A stretch of DNA of 31,643 bases, taken from IMG/VR virus record IMGVR_UViG_3300009164_000028, positions 1-31,643 of that record, one strand, 5' to 3'. Of the stretch, positions 8,684 to 16,763 are shown piece after piece. Under the pieces are notes generated by a model. The model had not been told where the DNA came from. It was given only the letters and a program-made list of their open reading frames with translations, and ran no database searches. Position 1 is the stretch's first letter. Every line of letters begins with the position of its first letter. A program made the position numbers and the translations under genes. The stretch comes from a virus.

Positions 8684-10725
8684 TTAACTTAAAAGTTAAC
8701 GATGATATTAAGGATACGGAAAATAATGTTGTATCCCTTAAAAGACAGCTAAGGGAAGCGCAACAGGATGTTCAAACATTGTCGGATAAATTTGGTGCAA
8801 CTTCAAGAGAAGCAGTTGAGGCAGCTAAAAGAGCAGCAGAACTAAAAGACCGTATAGGAGATGCAAAAAACTTAACCGATGCATTTAATCCAGATGCAAA
8901 GTTTAAAGCATTAAGTGCATCTATTGGAGGTGTAGCAAGTGGATTTGCTGCTTACCAAGGTGCTTTAGGTTTGGCTGGTGTTGAAAGTAAAAAATTACAA
9001 GAGCAACTTTTAAAAGTTCAAAGTGCTATGGCTTTGGCTCAAGGTCTACAAGGATTAGGAGAGGCAAGAGATAGCTTTAAACAATTAGGAGCGGTTGCAG
9101 CAGATGCTTTAAAAGGAATAAAAACGGGAATACTGGCAACAGGAATAGGTGTTTTAGTTGTTGCTTTAGGTGCTATTGTTGCTTATTGGGATGATATTAA
9201 ACAAGCTGTAAATGGTGTTAGTGCTGCTCAGGCGAACTTAAATAATAAAGTAAATGCTAACTATCAAACACAATTACTAAACTTAAAAACATTAGATAAT
9301 CAAGATAATGTTTTGCGGTTGCAAGGTAAGTCAGAAGAATATATTTTAAAGAAAAAAAATGAACAAATTGAAAAAACTATTGAATTAGGGAAAGAAAAAT
9401 TATTACAAAATATATCAAGTGTAAAAGCTGAAGTAGCAGCAGCTGAAAGAAATGAAAAATATACTAAGTTAATTTTTACAAGAAGTTTACAATTAGGAAC
9501 ATTTATGGTTAGAATGATTGCAAAGCCATTTGACATAATTATAGCTGGTGTTAATAAAGTATCTGATGCATTAGGTTTTCAAAAAGTAGCAGCAATGAAT
9601 GTTACTGATGTTTTGGATGCGGGAATTGATAAAGCGACAACTTTTGTATCAACTAAATTATTTGATTCTGCTGGAATAAAAGCAGAAGGTGATAAAGCAA
9701 CTCAAGCATTAACTGAAGAATTACAAAATTTAGAAAATACTAAAGCGGGGAATCAAATTAAAATTAATGAAGGTAATAAAAAAGCAGGTAAAGAAAATAA
9801 TGACAATAACGAAAAATCAATTCAAGAAGGATTTGATAATGAAAGAAAATTAATTGAAGAAAAATTAAAAAATGATAAAATTTCTATTGATGAAAAAAGA
9901 AATATTGTTTTAGAGGATAATAAATTATCAATAGAAGATAAGACAAAATTTTTACTTGAATTACACGACAAAGAAATTCAATTAGAAGTAGAGAAGAATG
10001 AAAAATTAGCCGAATTAGAACAAGCTAAAATTGTTAAAGAAGATGAACAATGGTTAAAGTTGCAAGAATTAACTTTAGAAAAAAGCGACTATGATGCATT
10101 AGTTAGACAACAAAAATATGAAGCTGAATACATAGCCGCTCAAGGGAATGCTGAATTACAACTTGCTTTAAAAAATGATTATTTAAAAAAAGAAGAAGAA
10201 AGCGAAAAAGCAAATGCTGAGGCAATAAAAAAAATAGAAGAAGAAAAAGCAGCCGCAAAAGCTAAGGCGTTAAGTGCAATTTCTTCAGGTCTTAAAACGG
10301 CAGCAACTTTATTAGGTGAAAGTACAGCCGCAGGAAAAGCAGCAGCAGTTGCAGCAGCAACAATAGATACAATACAATCAGGAGTTTCAGCATATAAAGG
10401 AATGGTGGCAGCGGTTCCTGGTCCTGTAGGTATTGCATTAGGAGCAGTTGCAGCAGCTGGATCATTAGTTTCAGGTTATGCGTCTGTTAAAAAGATTTTA
10501 GCAGTTAAAACGCCAGGTAGTGGTGGTGGTGGATCAGCAGGTGGTGGCGCTGCAGCTCCAGCCCCTCCAAGTTTTAATATAGTAGGGCAAAATCCAACCA
10601 ATCAATTAGCGCAAACAATAGCAGGTCAACAACAGCAACCCCTACAAGCGTATGTTGTTAGTGGCAATGTTTCAAGTGCTCAATCATTAGATCGTAACCG
10701 AATAGATACAGCAACATTTAACTAA
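8665..10725 (+). CDS. Tail tape measure protein
   Basis: At 686 aa this is the likely ruler of tail length and DNA-injection channel component. It starts with an N-terminal coiled coil (about 1-70), followed by Ala/Gly-rich helices and a hydrophobic segment at about 152-175 (GILATGIGVLVVALGAIVAY). A long Glu/Lys coiled coil spans about 370-530. A second Ala/Gly-rich hydrophobic stretch follows, then a Gly/Pro/Gln-rich tail. This is the standard composition of short tape-measure proteins. If the usual helix-rise relation holds, the tail would be around 100 nm. No lysozyme or peptidase domain is seen. ATG at 8665 is in an A-rich context. Confidence 0.8.
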   Translation: MAVEKIINLKVNDDIKDTENNVVSLKRQLREAQQDVQTLSDKFGATSREAVEAAKRAAELKDRIGDAKNLTDAFNPDAKFKALSASIGGVASGFAAYQGALGLAGVESKKLQEQLLKVQSAMALAQGLQGLGEARDSFKQLGAVAADALKGIKTGILATGIGVLVVALGAIVAYWDDIKQAVNGVSAAQANLNNKVNANYQTQLLNLKTLDNQDNVLRLQGKSEEYILKKKNEQIEKTIELGKEKLLQNISSVKAEVAAAERNEKYTKLIFTRSLQLGTFMVRMIAKPFDIIIAGVNKVSDALGFQKVAAMNVTDVLDAGIDKATTFVSTKLFDSAGIKAEGDKATQALTEELQNLENTKAGNQIKINEGNKKAGKENNDNNEKSIQEGFDNERKLIEEKLKNDKISIDEKRNIVLEDNKLSIEDKTKFLLELHDKEIQLEVEKNEKLAELEQAKIVKEDEQWLKLQELTLEKSDYDALVRQQKYEAEYIAAQGNAELQLALKNDYLKKEEESEKANAEAIKKIEEEKAAAKAKALSAISSGLKTAATLLGESTAAGKAAAVAAATIDTIQSGVSAYKGMVAAVPGPVGIALGAVAAAGSLVSGYASVKKILAVKTPGSGGGGSAGGGAAAPAPPSFNIVGQNPTNQLAQTIAGQQQQPLQAYVVSGNVSSAQSLDRNRIDTATFN

Positions 10726-10729
10726 AGTA

Positions 10730-10760
10730 TTACACTTTTAAATTAATTCGTTTATATAAT
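10730..10760 (+). promoter_or_regulatory. Candidate phage late promoter 2
   Basis: TTACA (10730-10734), 14 bases, CGTTTA (10749-10754), 6 bases, ATG at 10761. Both spacings equal those of late promoters 1 and 3. It begins five bases after the tape-measure stop codon and fills the whole 35-base gap, so it probably gives the protease/capsid genes their own strong transcription. Confidence 0.78.
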
Positions 10761-11891
10761 ATGGATGCAGAAATGGAAACATACAGAGTAAATTTTATTG
10801 AAGGGGAAACTACAGGTGTTTATGGCATTAGTTTAGTAAACGATCCTGCCATGGAATCAATGTTTATTGCTTTGAGTAAAGAAGAACAATTCCAACTTAA
10901 AAGCGTTGATAATGAACAACGAATTGTTTGCGGTGCTGTATTGATTCCTGAGAAACCTATTTATAGAAATCAAAACGGAAGGGAATTTAACATTGTATTT
11001 CCTGCTCAGACTATTAAATTAGCAAGTGAAAACTTTTTTAAAAAGGGTTATCAATCAAGTTCAACTATTGAGCATGATGTTGATAGTAAAATTAAAGGCG
11101 TTACGATTGTTGAAAGTTGGATTAAAACAGATTTAGTAAATGATAAATCTGTAGTGTACGGTATGAATGAACCAATAGGCACATGGTATGCTTCTATGAA
11201 AATAGATAACGATGAAATTTGGAATGATTTTGTCAAAACAGGAAAAGTTAAAGGATTCAGTATTGATGCATTTTTTGACTTAGAACAAGTAAATTTAAAA
11301 ACCGAGAATAATATGATTGAACAAATTGTTGATGCTATTAAAAGTGGCTTTGCATCTTTGAATTTAACAAAGGATGTAAAAGTAAACTTAGGTAGCGTAA
11401 AGTTAGCGGATGGATCAATGGAGTTTAATTTCGATGGTGATACTGTTGCCGTTGGAACTCCTATGACTATGACCGCTCCTGATGGTATGGAGTTGCCAGT
11501 TCCTGATGGCGAGTACACTTTAGAAGGTGGAATGGCTGTTGTAATTGCAAACTCTTTAGTTGCTGAAATTTCAACTGTAGAAGAAGAAACTACAGATGTT
11601 GAAGAAGAAGCTCCGATGAATCCCGCAACTCCTATGAGTGCGCCTGTAGTTAAAAGCGAAAAAACTACAAATGAAATCTTTTATCAGTTATCAAAAGAAG
11701 ATTTTAACGCAATGGTTTTAGAAATTGGAAATCAATTTGAAACTAAACTAAATGCTTTAAGAAACGAGTTTGAAACTAAATTAAGCAATGAAGTTGAAGC
11801 GGTGCAACTTACTAAAACAAAACCTGCAAAAGAAAAAACTTGGGATGAAATGACAAGTTTGGAAAAACACAGAGCATTAAAAAATAACTAA
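10761..11891 (+). CDS. XkdF-like prohead protease/scaffold protein
   Basis: A 376-aa protein directly before the capsid gene. The N-terminal 180 residues match the XkdF-type putative phage serine protease pattern: GVYGISLVNDPAMESMFI (about 20-37), a histidine in the STIEHD segment (about residue 104), and the closing VKGFSIDAFF (about 164-173). The C-terminal half is acidic (TTDVEEEAPM) with a coiled coil (NQFETKLNALRNEFETKL), as expected of a scaffold. It would assemble inside the prohead and process capsid components. Catalytic residues cannot be assigned with certainty. A second in-frame Met at residue 5 is possible, but the ATG at 10761 fits the promoter spacing. Confidence 0.75.
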   Translation: MDAEMETYRVNFIEGETTGVYGISLVNDPAMESMFIALSKEEQFQLKSVDNEQRIVCGAVLIPEKPIYRNQNGREFNIVFPAQTIKLASENFFKKGYQSSSTIEHDVDSKIKGVTIVESWIKTDLVNDKSVVYGMNEPIGTWYASMKIDNDEIWNDFVKTGKVKGFSIDAFFDLEQVNLKTENNMIEQIVDAIKSGFASLNLTKDVKVNLGSVKLADGSMEFNFDGDTVAVGTPMTMTAPDGMELPVPDGEYTLEGGMAVVIANSLVAEISTVEEETTDVEEEAPMNPATPMSAPVVKSEKTTNEIFYQLSKEDFNAMVLEIGNQFETKLNALRNEFETKLSNEVEAVQLTKTKPAKEKTWDEMTSLEKHRALKNN

Positions 11892-11909
11892 TAAAAAAAA
11901 ATTTAAAAA

Positions 11910-12926
11910 ATGGCAATAACTGGAACAACAGTAGACATTCGTGGTAAGGCAGTAGAACCTATCCTAGAAGAAGTATTATTCGCAAATAAAACTATTGCGG
12001 ATGGATATGTAACATTTAACACTGACATCAAAGCAGGTACTATTTTTACCGAAGCAGGTGTTGATGTAACAGCACAACTTTATACAGGTGCTGCGCTTTC
12101 ATCAAGTGGATCAATTAGCATCAATGAAAGAATTATTACTCCTACAAAATTAGAATACAAACAAACATTCTTACAAGAATCTTTAAGAGCTGCACGTTTT
12201 AACCGTACAATGGCTCCTGGCGCTTTCAACATTGAATCGGATGAGTTCGCTTCAACTGTATTAGCTATGGTAGGACCAAACGTATCTCAAGATGCTGAAT
12301 CAATCTTTTGGGGTGGTATTACTTCAGCTACTAAATCAGCAATCGCTGCTTTAACGCCAGGTGGTGCTCAAGGTTCAATAACTGCTGCAACTCAAACTGC
12401 TGTAGCTGCTTTAACTGCAGGTCAAGTTGATGGTGTTTTTGCTAAAGTTCTTTACGATCAAGCTGCTTTAGGATCTTATATTAAAGTTGGCGGAACTACA
12501 GTAACTGCTGCTAACATCGCTTCACAATTTGCGCTTATTTATGCTGCAATCCCTGCTGAATTATTGGCTGATACTGTTAGCCCTGTTGTTGTTTACGCTC
12601 CAAGAGCTTGGAAACAATTAGCAAGAATAGCTAACAACGCTGTAGGTGCTGCTCAACAAATAAACTTCTTATTTGAAAGCGCTGCTAACGATAGCAAATG
12701 TTACTACAATGGTGTTGAAATTCTTTTCGTTCCAACTCCAAACAACTTGATGGCTTACGCTCAAAGAAAAGCGGCTGTATCTTGGAACACTGACTTATTA
12801 GATGACGTTAACAGATTTGAAGTAGGTAAATTAGTAAACGATGGCGATACTCAATTCGTACGTTCAATCTATACACTTGCTGCAAACGTTGGTCAAGCTA
12901 ACAAAGGAGTTCTTTACGGAGGTTAA
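11910..12926 (+). CDS. Major capsid protein (HK97-fold)
   Basis: The 338-aa protein is the likely shell subunit. Evidence is its position behind the protease/scaffold gene, its length, and a typical capsid composition: Ala/Thr-rich, with ITPTKLEYKQTFLQESLRAA in the N-terminal third and VVYAPRAWKQLARIANNAVG near the A-domain. Codon use differs from neighbours: more C-ending codons such as AAC, TTC and ATC, as expected of the most highly expressed gene. It is preceded by an A-rich leader and followed at once by an intrinsic terminator. Confidence 0.85.
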   Translation: MAITGTTVDIRGKAVEPILEEVLFANKTIADGYVTFNTDIKAGTIFTEAGVDVTAQLYTGAALSSSGSISINERIITPTKLEYKQTFLQESLRAARFNRTMAPGAFNIESDEFASTVLAMVGPNVSQDAESIFWGGITSATKSAIAALTPGGAQGSITAATQTAVAALTAGQVDGVFAKVLYDQAALGSYIKVGGTTVTAANIASQFALIYAAIPAELLADTVSPVVVYAPRAWKQLARIANNAVGAAQQINFLFESAANDSKCYYNGVEILFVPTPNNLMAYAQRKAAVSWNTDLLDDVNRFEVGKLVNDGDTQFVRSIYTLAANVGQANKGVLYGG

Positions 12927-12935
12927 TATTAATAT

Positions 12936-12962
12936 AAACCCCTATTAATTTAGGGGTTTTTT
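12936..12962 (+). terminator. Intrinsic terminator after the capsid gene
   Basis: A 9-bp perfect stem (12936-12944 with 12951-12959, core CCCC/GGGG), a 6-base loop and a run of T (12957-12962). It lies ten bases after the capsid stop and can limit read-through into the next gene, or protect the capsid mRNA 3' end. Confidence 0.85.
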
Positions 12963-12976
12963 AAAACAGATAAAAA

Positions 12977-13498
12977 ATGAGTTGTGATATAATTACAAAA
13001 GGGCGTAAATTGCCATGTAAAGATAATAGGATTGGGATTAAACTTGTAGATTTTGCTGTTTATGATTCAACAGGATTTACAGTTGCTGATCAAGAAATTT
13101 CATCTTTACCTGGATGGTTAGAAGATGTATATCGTTATGAAGTAAAAGCGACTGGCAACAGTTTAGTTGAAACTTCTACAACTGATATGGAAAAAAGAAC
13201 AGTTGATGTTAAACAAGTTTTAAGCTTGTTATTACAAAAAATAACTAAAGCAAGTGAGGTTGAATTATTAGCATTAATATATTCTACAGTTGTTGCATTC
13301 GTACATGATTATAACGGTAACGTATATGCTGTAGGAATTGATACAGGATTAGATGCTTCAACTTCAACTAAATCTACAGATGATGGTGGTTACAAATTAA
13401 CATTGGAAGCTACTGACACGAAATTTAGCCCATTCTTAAGCGGTGCTGCAATAACAGCATTAGATGCTTTAGTAAGTGCAAATAATGTAGAACCATAA
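12977..13498 (+). CDS. Putative major tail tube/structural protein
   Basis: A 173-aa protein, beta-rich, with VHDYNGNVYAVGIDTGLDAS and DDGGYKLTLEATDTKFSPFL near the C-terminus. The pattern of a late G-x-x-LTLEA...P-F strand resembles phage tail-tube-like subunits. It lies between two intrinsic terminators, which fits a dedicated highly expressed virion gene. Function is inferred; it could also be a capsid decoration protein. Confidence 0.5.
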   Translation: MSCDIITKGRKLPCKDNRIGIKLVDFAVYDSTGFTVADQEISSLPGWLEDVYRYEVKATGNSLVETSTTDMEKRTVDVKQVLSLLLQKITKASEVELLALIYSTVVAFVHDYNGNVYAVGIDTGLDASTSTKSTDDGGYKLTLEATDTKFSPFLSGAAITALDALVSANNVEP

Positions 13499-13517
13499 GG
13501 TTGATTATTATTTTTTT

Positions 13518-13550
13518 AAAAGCGCAAAGTGTTACATTTTGCGCTTTTTT
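13518..13550 (+). terminator. Intrinsic terminator overlapping late promoter 3
   Basis: An 11-bp perfect stem (13518-13528 with 13538-13548, core AGCGC/GCGCT), a 9-base loop and a T-tract to 13550. The TTACA box of late promoter 3 lies mainly in the loop, and the promoter spacer is the right arm and T-tract. Confidence 0.85.
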
Positions 13551-13562
13551 CGTTTAATATAT
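13532..13562 (+). promoter_or_regulatory. Candidate phage late promoter 3
   Basis: TTACA (13532-13536), 14 bases, CGTTTA (13551-13556), 6 bases, ATG at 13563. Box sequences and spacings are the same as in late promoters 1 and 2, although the spacer here is taken from a terminator. This element also fixes the portal start at 13563 rather than the upstream TTG at 13539. Confidence 0.78.
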
Positions 13563-15407
13563 ATGAAGGAAAATAAACAATCTTTAGAAATTATACAGCT
13601 CGCAAATTATGTGCGGCCTGTGGTTAAGGAATCAATGACAAATGATTTCGTAATGAATGGAGCTAAAAATTCATTCTATACCTATATAATTGACCGCTAC
13701 AACGGAAGCCCTACAAATCGTGCCATTATAGATAGCTATGCCAAATTCATTTATGGCAAAGGTTTAATGAGTACACAACAAAGTCAAAAGCCATTACAGT
13801 TTGCAATGGTTAATCAAAAGCTATCTAAAAAGGATTTAAAAAATATTTGTCAGGATTACGCTTTGTTTAGTGAAGCATCAATGGAAGTGATTTATAAAAA
13901 TGGTTCTTTGGATCGAATTAAACACGTTCCTAAAAATCAAATCCTACCTAACAAAATGAATGAAGAAGGGGATATTGATACTTATTGGTATTCTTTGGAT
14001 TTTAACGAGCCAAGAAAATATAAGCCCGTTCCAATACCTGCATTCACTTATGATAAAAAGAAAAATGGCAGTTATATTTATATAATTAACAGCTATCAAG
14101 TTGGTAAGATGTACTTCACCGATCCAATTTATATGGCGGGTTTACCATACGCTGAGCTTGAAGAAGAAATAGCAAACTATTGTATTAACCATATTAAAAA
14201 TGGTTTAAGCTTCGGGCATATATTTAATATGAATCAGGGCGAACCATCGCCTGAGGTTAAGCGTACAATGAAGGATATTATTAAACGTGAAGGTCAGGGA
14301 TCAATTAACGCTGGTGTTGCTTTAATAAATTGGAATAATGGCAAAGAAACAGGAATTGATGTAACGGCTTTAGAAGTTAGCGATGCGCATCAACAATATG
14401 AGTTTTTAACTAAAGAAGCTACGCAAAAGTTACTTATTTCGCACAAAGTTACATCACCTATATTATTCGGGATTAAAGATAATACGGGAATGGGTAATAA
14501 TGCTAATGAAATGGAAAGCGCATTTAACGAACTATCGATAAATGTTATTACGCCTATGAAGGAAACGATATTAGACTGTTTAATGGAATTATTTAGTGAT
14601 AGTGGAATTACTATTGATTTAGATTTTATCCCGCTTAGAATGTCTGATTTGGCTAAAAACGATCAATCATATAATGGAGCACAAATATCATCAGCAGTTG
14701 AAATTTTAACAAGCGTAAAAGCTGGCATTTTAACAAAAGAACAAGCTATTGTATTTCTTGTACAATTTTTACAAATACCTGCTGCAGTTGCTGAAACATT
14801 ATTTACTAACAAACCTGCTGATTTACAACAATTATCAAGTGATGCTGTACATACTGATCCAATAATTGCCGATGCTTTAATTAATTTAGGCGAAATTATA
14901 AGCGATGAATGGGAATTAATTGATGAAGAAGAATATAATGAACATTCTATTAATTTATCAGAAACATCATTAAATTTAGCAACCGTAATTTCAAACATTC
15001 CTTTAGCCCCAAGTTCAATAGATAATGAATATTTTAAAGTAAGATTTGAATACGCTGGGAGTTTAAAACCGCAAAGAGAATTTTGCCAAAAAATGATAAA
15101 TGCAGGTAGGGTATATAGAAAAGAAGATATTGATTTGGCAAGTAGCCAATCTGTTAATCCTGGTTTTGGTCCTGAAGGAACTGACACTTACGATATATTA
15201 AAATATAAAGGCGGTGCTCGATGCAATCATTATTTTTTAAGAAAAGTATATTTGAAAAAAGGTAACAATTATATTACAGTTTCTGATGCTCAAAAGTTAA
15301 TTAGTGATTTAAAAGCTCAAGGCATTCAAACTGAAATACCTACAAGTGGCGAGCCATTATCTACAATCAAACCTAACAACATGCCTAACAACGGCTTTTT
15401 AAATTAA
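13563..15407 (+). CDS. Portal protein with C-terminal Mu gpF/SPP1 gp7-like minor head region
   Basis: A 614-aa protein. The first 400 residues look like a phage portal: YNGSPTNRAIIDSYAKFIYG near the N-terminus, a central alpha/beta region, and TSPILFGIKDNTGMGNNANE with AFNELSINVITPMKETILD (stem/clip helices). The last 120 residues (EFCQKMINAGRVYRKEDID, GFGPEGTDTYDILKYKGGAR, then CNHYFLRKVY) resemble the core of Mu gpF-like minor head proteins, normally a separate gene. The portal forms the DNA entry vertex; the fused part may help capsid assembly or ejection. The ATG at 13563 is chosen because of the exact promoter spacing and because a TTG start at 13539 would lie in a terminator. Confidence 0.82.
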   Translation: MKENKQSLEIIQLANYVRPVVKESMTNDFVMNGAKNSFYTYIIDRYNGSPTNRAIIDSYAKFIYGKGLMSTQQSQKPLQFAMVNQKLSKKDLKNICQDYALFSEASMEVIYKNGSLDRIKHVPKNQILPNKMNEEGDIDTYWYSLDFNEPRKYKPVPIPAFTYDKKKNGSYIYIINSYQVGKMYFTDPIYMAGLPYAELEEEIANYCINHIKNGLSFGHIFNMNQGEPSPEVKRTMKDIIKREGQGSINAGVALINWNNGKETGIDVTALEVSDAHQQYEFLTKEATQKLLISHKVTSPILFGIKDNTGMGNNANEMESAFNELSINVITPMKETILDCLMELFSDSGITIDLDFIPLRMSDLAKNDQSYNGAQISSAVEILTSVKAGILTKEQAIVFLVQFLQIPAAVAETLFTNKPADLQQLSSDAVHTDPIIADALINLGEIISDEWELIDEEEYNEHSINLSETSLNLATVISNIPLAPSSIDNEYFKVRFEYAGSLKPQREFCQKMINAGRVYRKEDIDLASSQSVNPGFGPEGTDTYDILKYKGGARCNHYFLRKVYLKKGNNYITVSDAQKLISDLKAQGIQTEIPTSGEPLSTIKPNNMPNNGFLN

Positions 15408-15410
15408 ATT

Positions 15411-15971
15411 ATGGCATACTTAATTGAATATGAAGATTTAACAAATGCAACTCCATTAGGCGGCAATATAGATATTGATCGTTATAAGTTTTGTATAGAA
15501 GATGCGCAAAATAGTAAGCTAAAAGAAATTTTAGGTGACACGTTATATAACAAAATAGAAACAGACTATTTAGATGAGGAATTAACGGACAATTATTTAA
15601 TTTTGTACAATGACTTTGTAAAACCAATTTTAATCCATCAAAGCGCTGTAGAATACTTAATTATCGGTGGTTATCAAATATCAAACGGGGGAATCTACAA
15701 ACATACGCCTGCAAATGGCACGCCTGTAGATCAAACTGATATTGATATGTTGGTTAATCATCAAAGGTTAAAAGTAGAAATGTACGTTGAGCGTTGTTTA
15801 AGATGGTTATTAAAGGTAAATTTGCCTGAATATCAGTGGCATTATGAGAATATTGTTAACCCGCAATTTAGAAACAGCGGTTTTGGCTTTGATTTTATTG
15901 GATATAGAACAGAAACAACTCAAGATACATGGAAGGCAAACGACAGCGGAGACCTAACGGACAGTTATTAA
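15411..15971 (+). CDS. Head-tail connector-like protein (DUF6712-type)
   Basis: A 186-aa helical protein (MAYLIEYEDLTNATPLGG), with DAQNSKLKEILGDTLYNKI and a C-terminal segment rich in aromatic residues. Such proteins in Bacteroidota phages follow the portal and are annotated as DUF6712 or gp6-like connectors; they form the adaptor ring under the portal. Assignment rests on family resemblance and position, three bases after the portal stop. Confidence 0.6.
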   Translation: MAYLIEYEDLTNATPLGGNIDIDRYKFCIEDAQNSKLKEILGDTLYNKIETDYLDEELTDNYLILYNDFVKPILIHQSAVEYLIIGGYQISNGGIYKHTPANGTPVDQTDIDMLVNHQRLKVEMYVERCLRWLLKVNLPEYQWHYENIVNPQFRNSGFGFDFIGYRTETTQDTWKANDSGDLTDSY

Positions 15972-15992
15972 AGAAATTAGAAATTTATTTAA

Positions 15993-16442
<450 letters not shown>

Positions 16443-16763
16443 ATGGCAACAACAGTAAATTTTTTAGACGTAATTAAATCAAATTCATTTGGAGCTAAAA
16501 CAGTAACAATCGATGTTGATTTAACAAACATAACTTTGCACGTTCAATTTCGTAAAGAACAAAAGCAAGGTAAATTGTTACGGGATTGCACCGAAGGGGA
16601 TGGCATAACTGTAGTTAATAGCAGCACGTTTATTATCGATGATTTTATAGTAGATTTTCAAATAGGAACTATATATTATGATTGTAAATTTACCTATCAA
16701 AGTGGCAAAGTAAAAAGCTATTTTGGCGGGACTTTTAATGTAATTCAAAACGTAACCGACTAA
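16443..16763 (+). CDS. Small beta-rich baseplate/fibre-associated protein
   Basis: A 106-aa protein starting MATTVNFLDVIKSNSFGAKT. It is beta-strand rich with no Cys pattern or membrane segment. It starts right after the stop of the preceding fibre gene and overlaps the next gene by one base. Small proteins of this kind near fibres often modify or anchor them, but I recognise no specific family. Confidence 0.5.
   Translation: MATTVNFLDVIKSNSFGAKTVTIDVDLTNITLHVQFRKEQKQGKLLRDCTEGDGITVVNSSTFIIDDFIVDFQIGTIYYDCKFTYQSGKVKSYFGGTFNVIQNVTD

Noticed and set aside
11051-11518. A 155-aa minus-strand frame within the protease/scaffold gene
   Set aside because: Fully inside a well-supported gene, with Ser/Pro/Ile-rich shadow composition and no relation to leftward genes.
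13539-13562. TTG start extending the portal N-terminus
   Set aside because: It would lie in the terminator arm and T-tract; ATG at 13563 fits the spacing shared by the three late promoters.
14663-15187. A 174-aa minus-strand frame within the portal gene
   Set aside because: Shadow of the portal reading frame; composition not coding-like and isolated on its strand.
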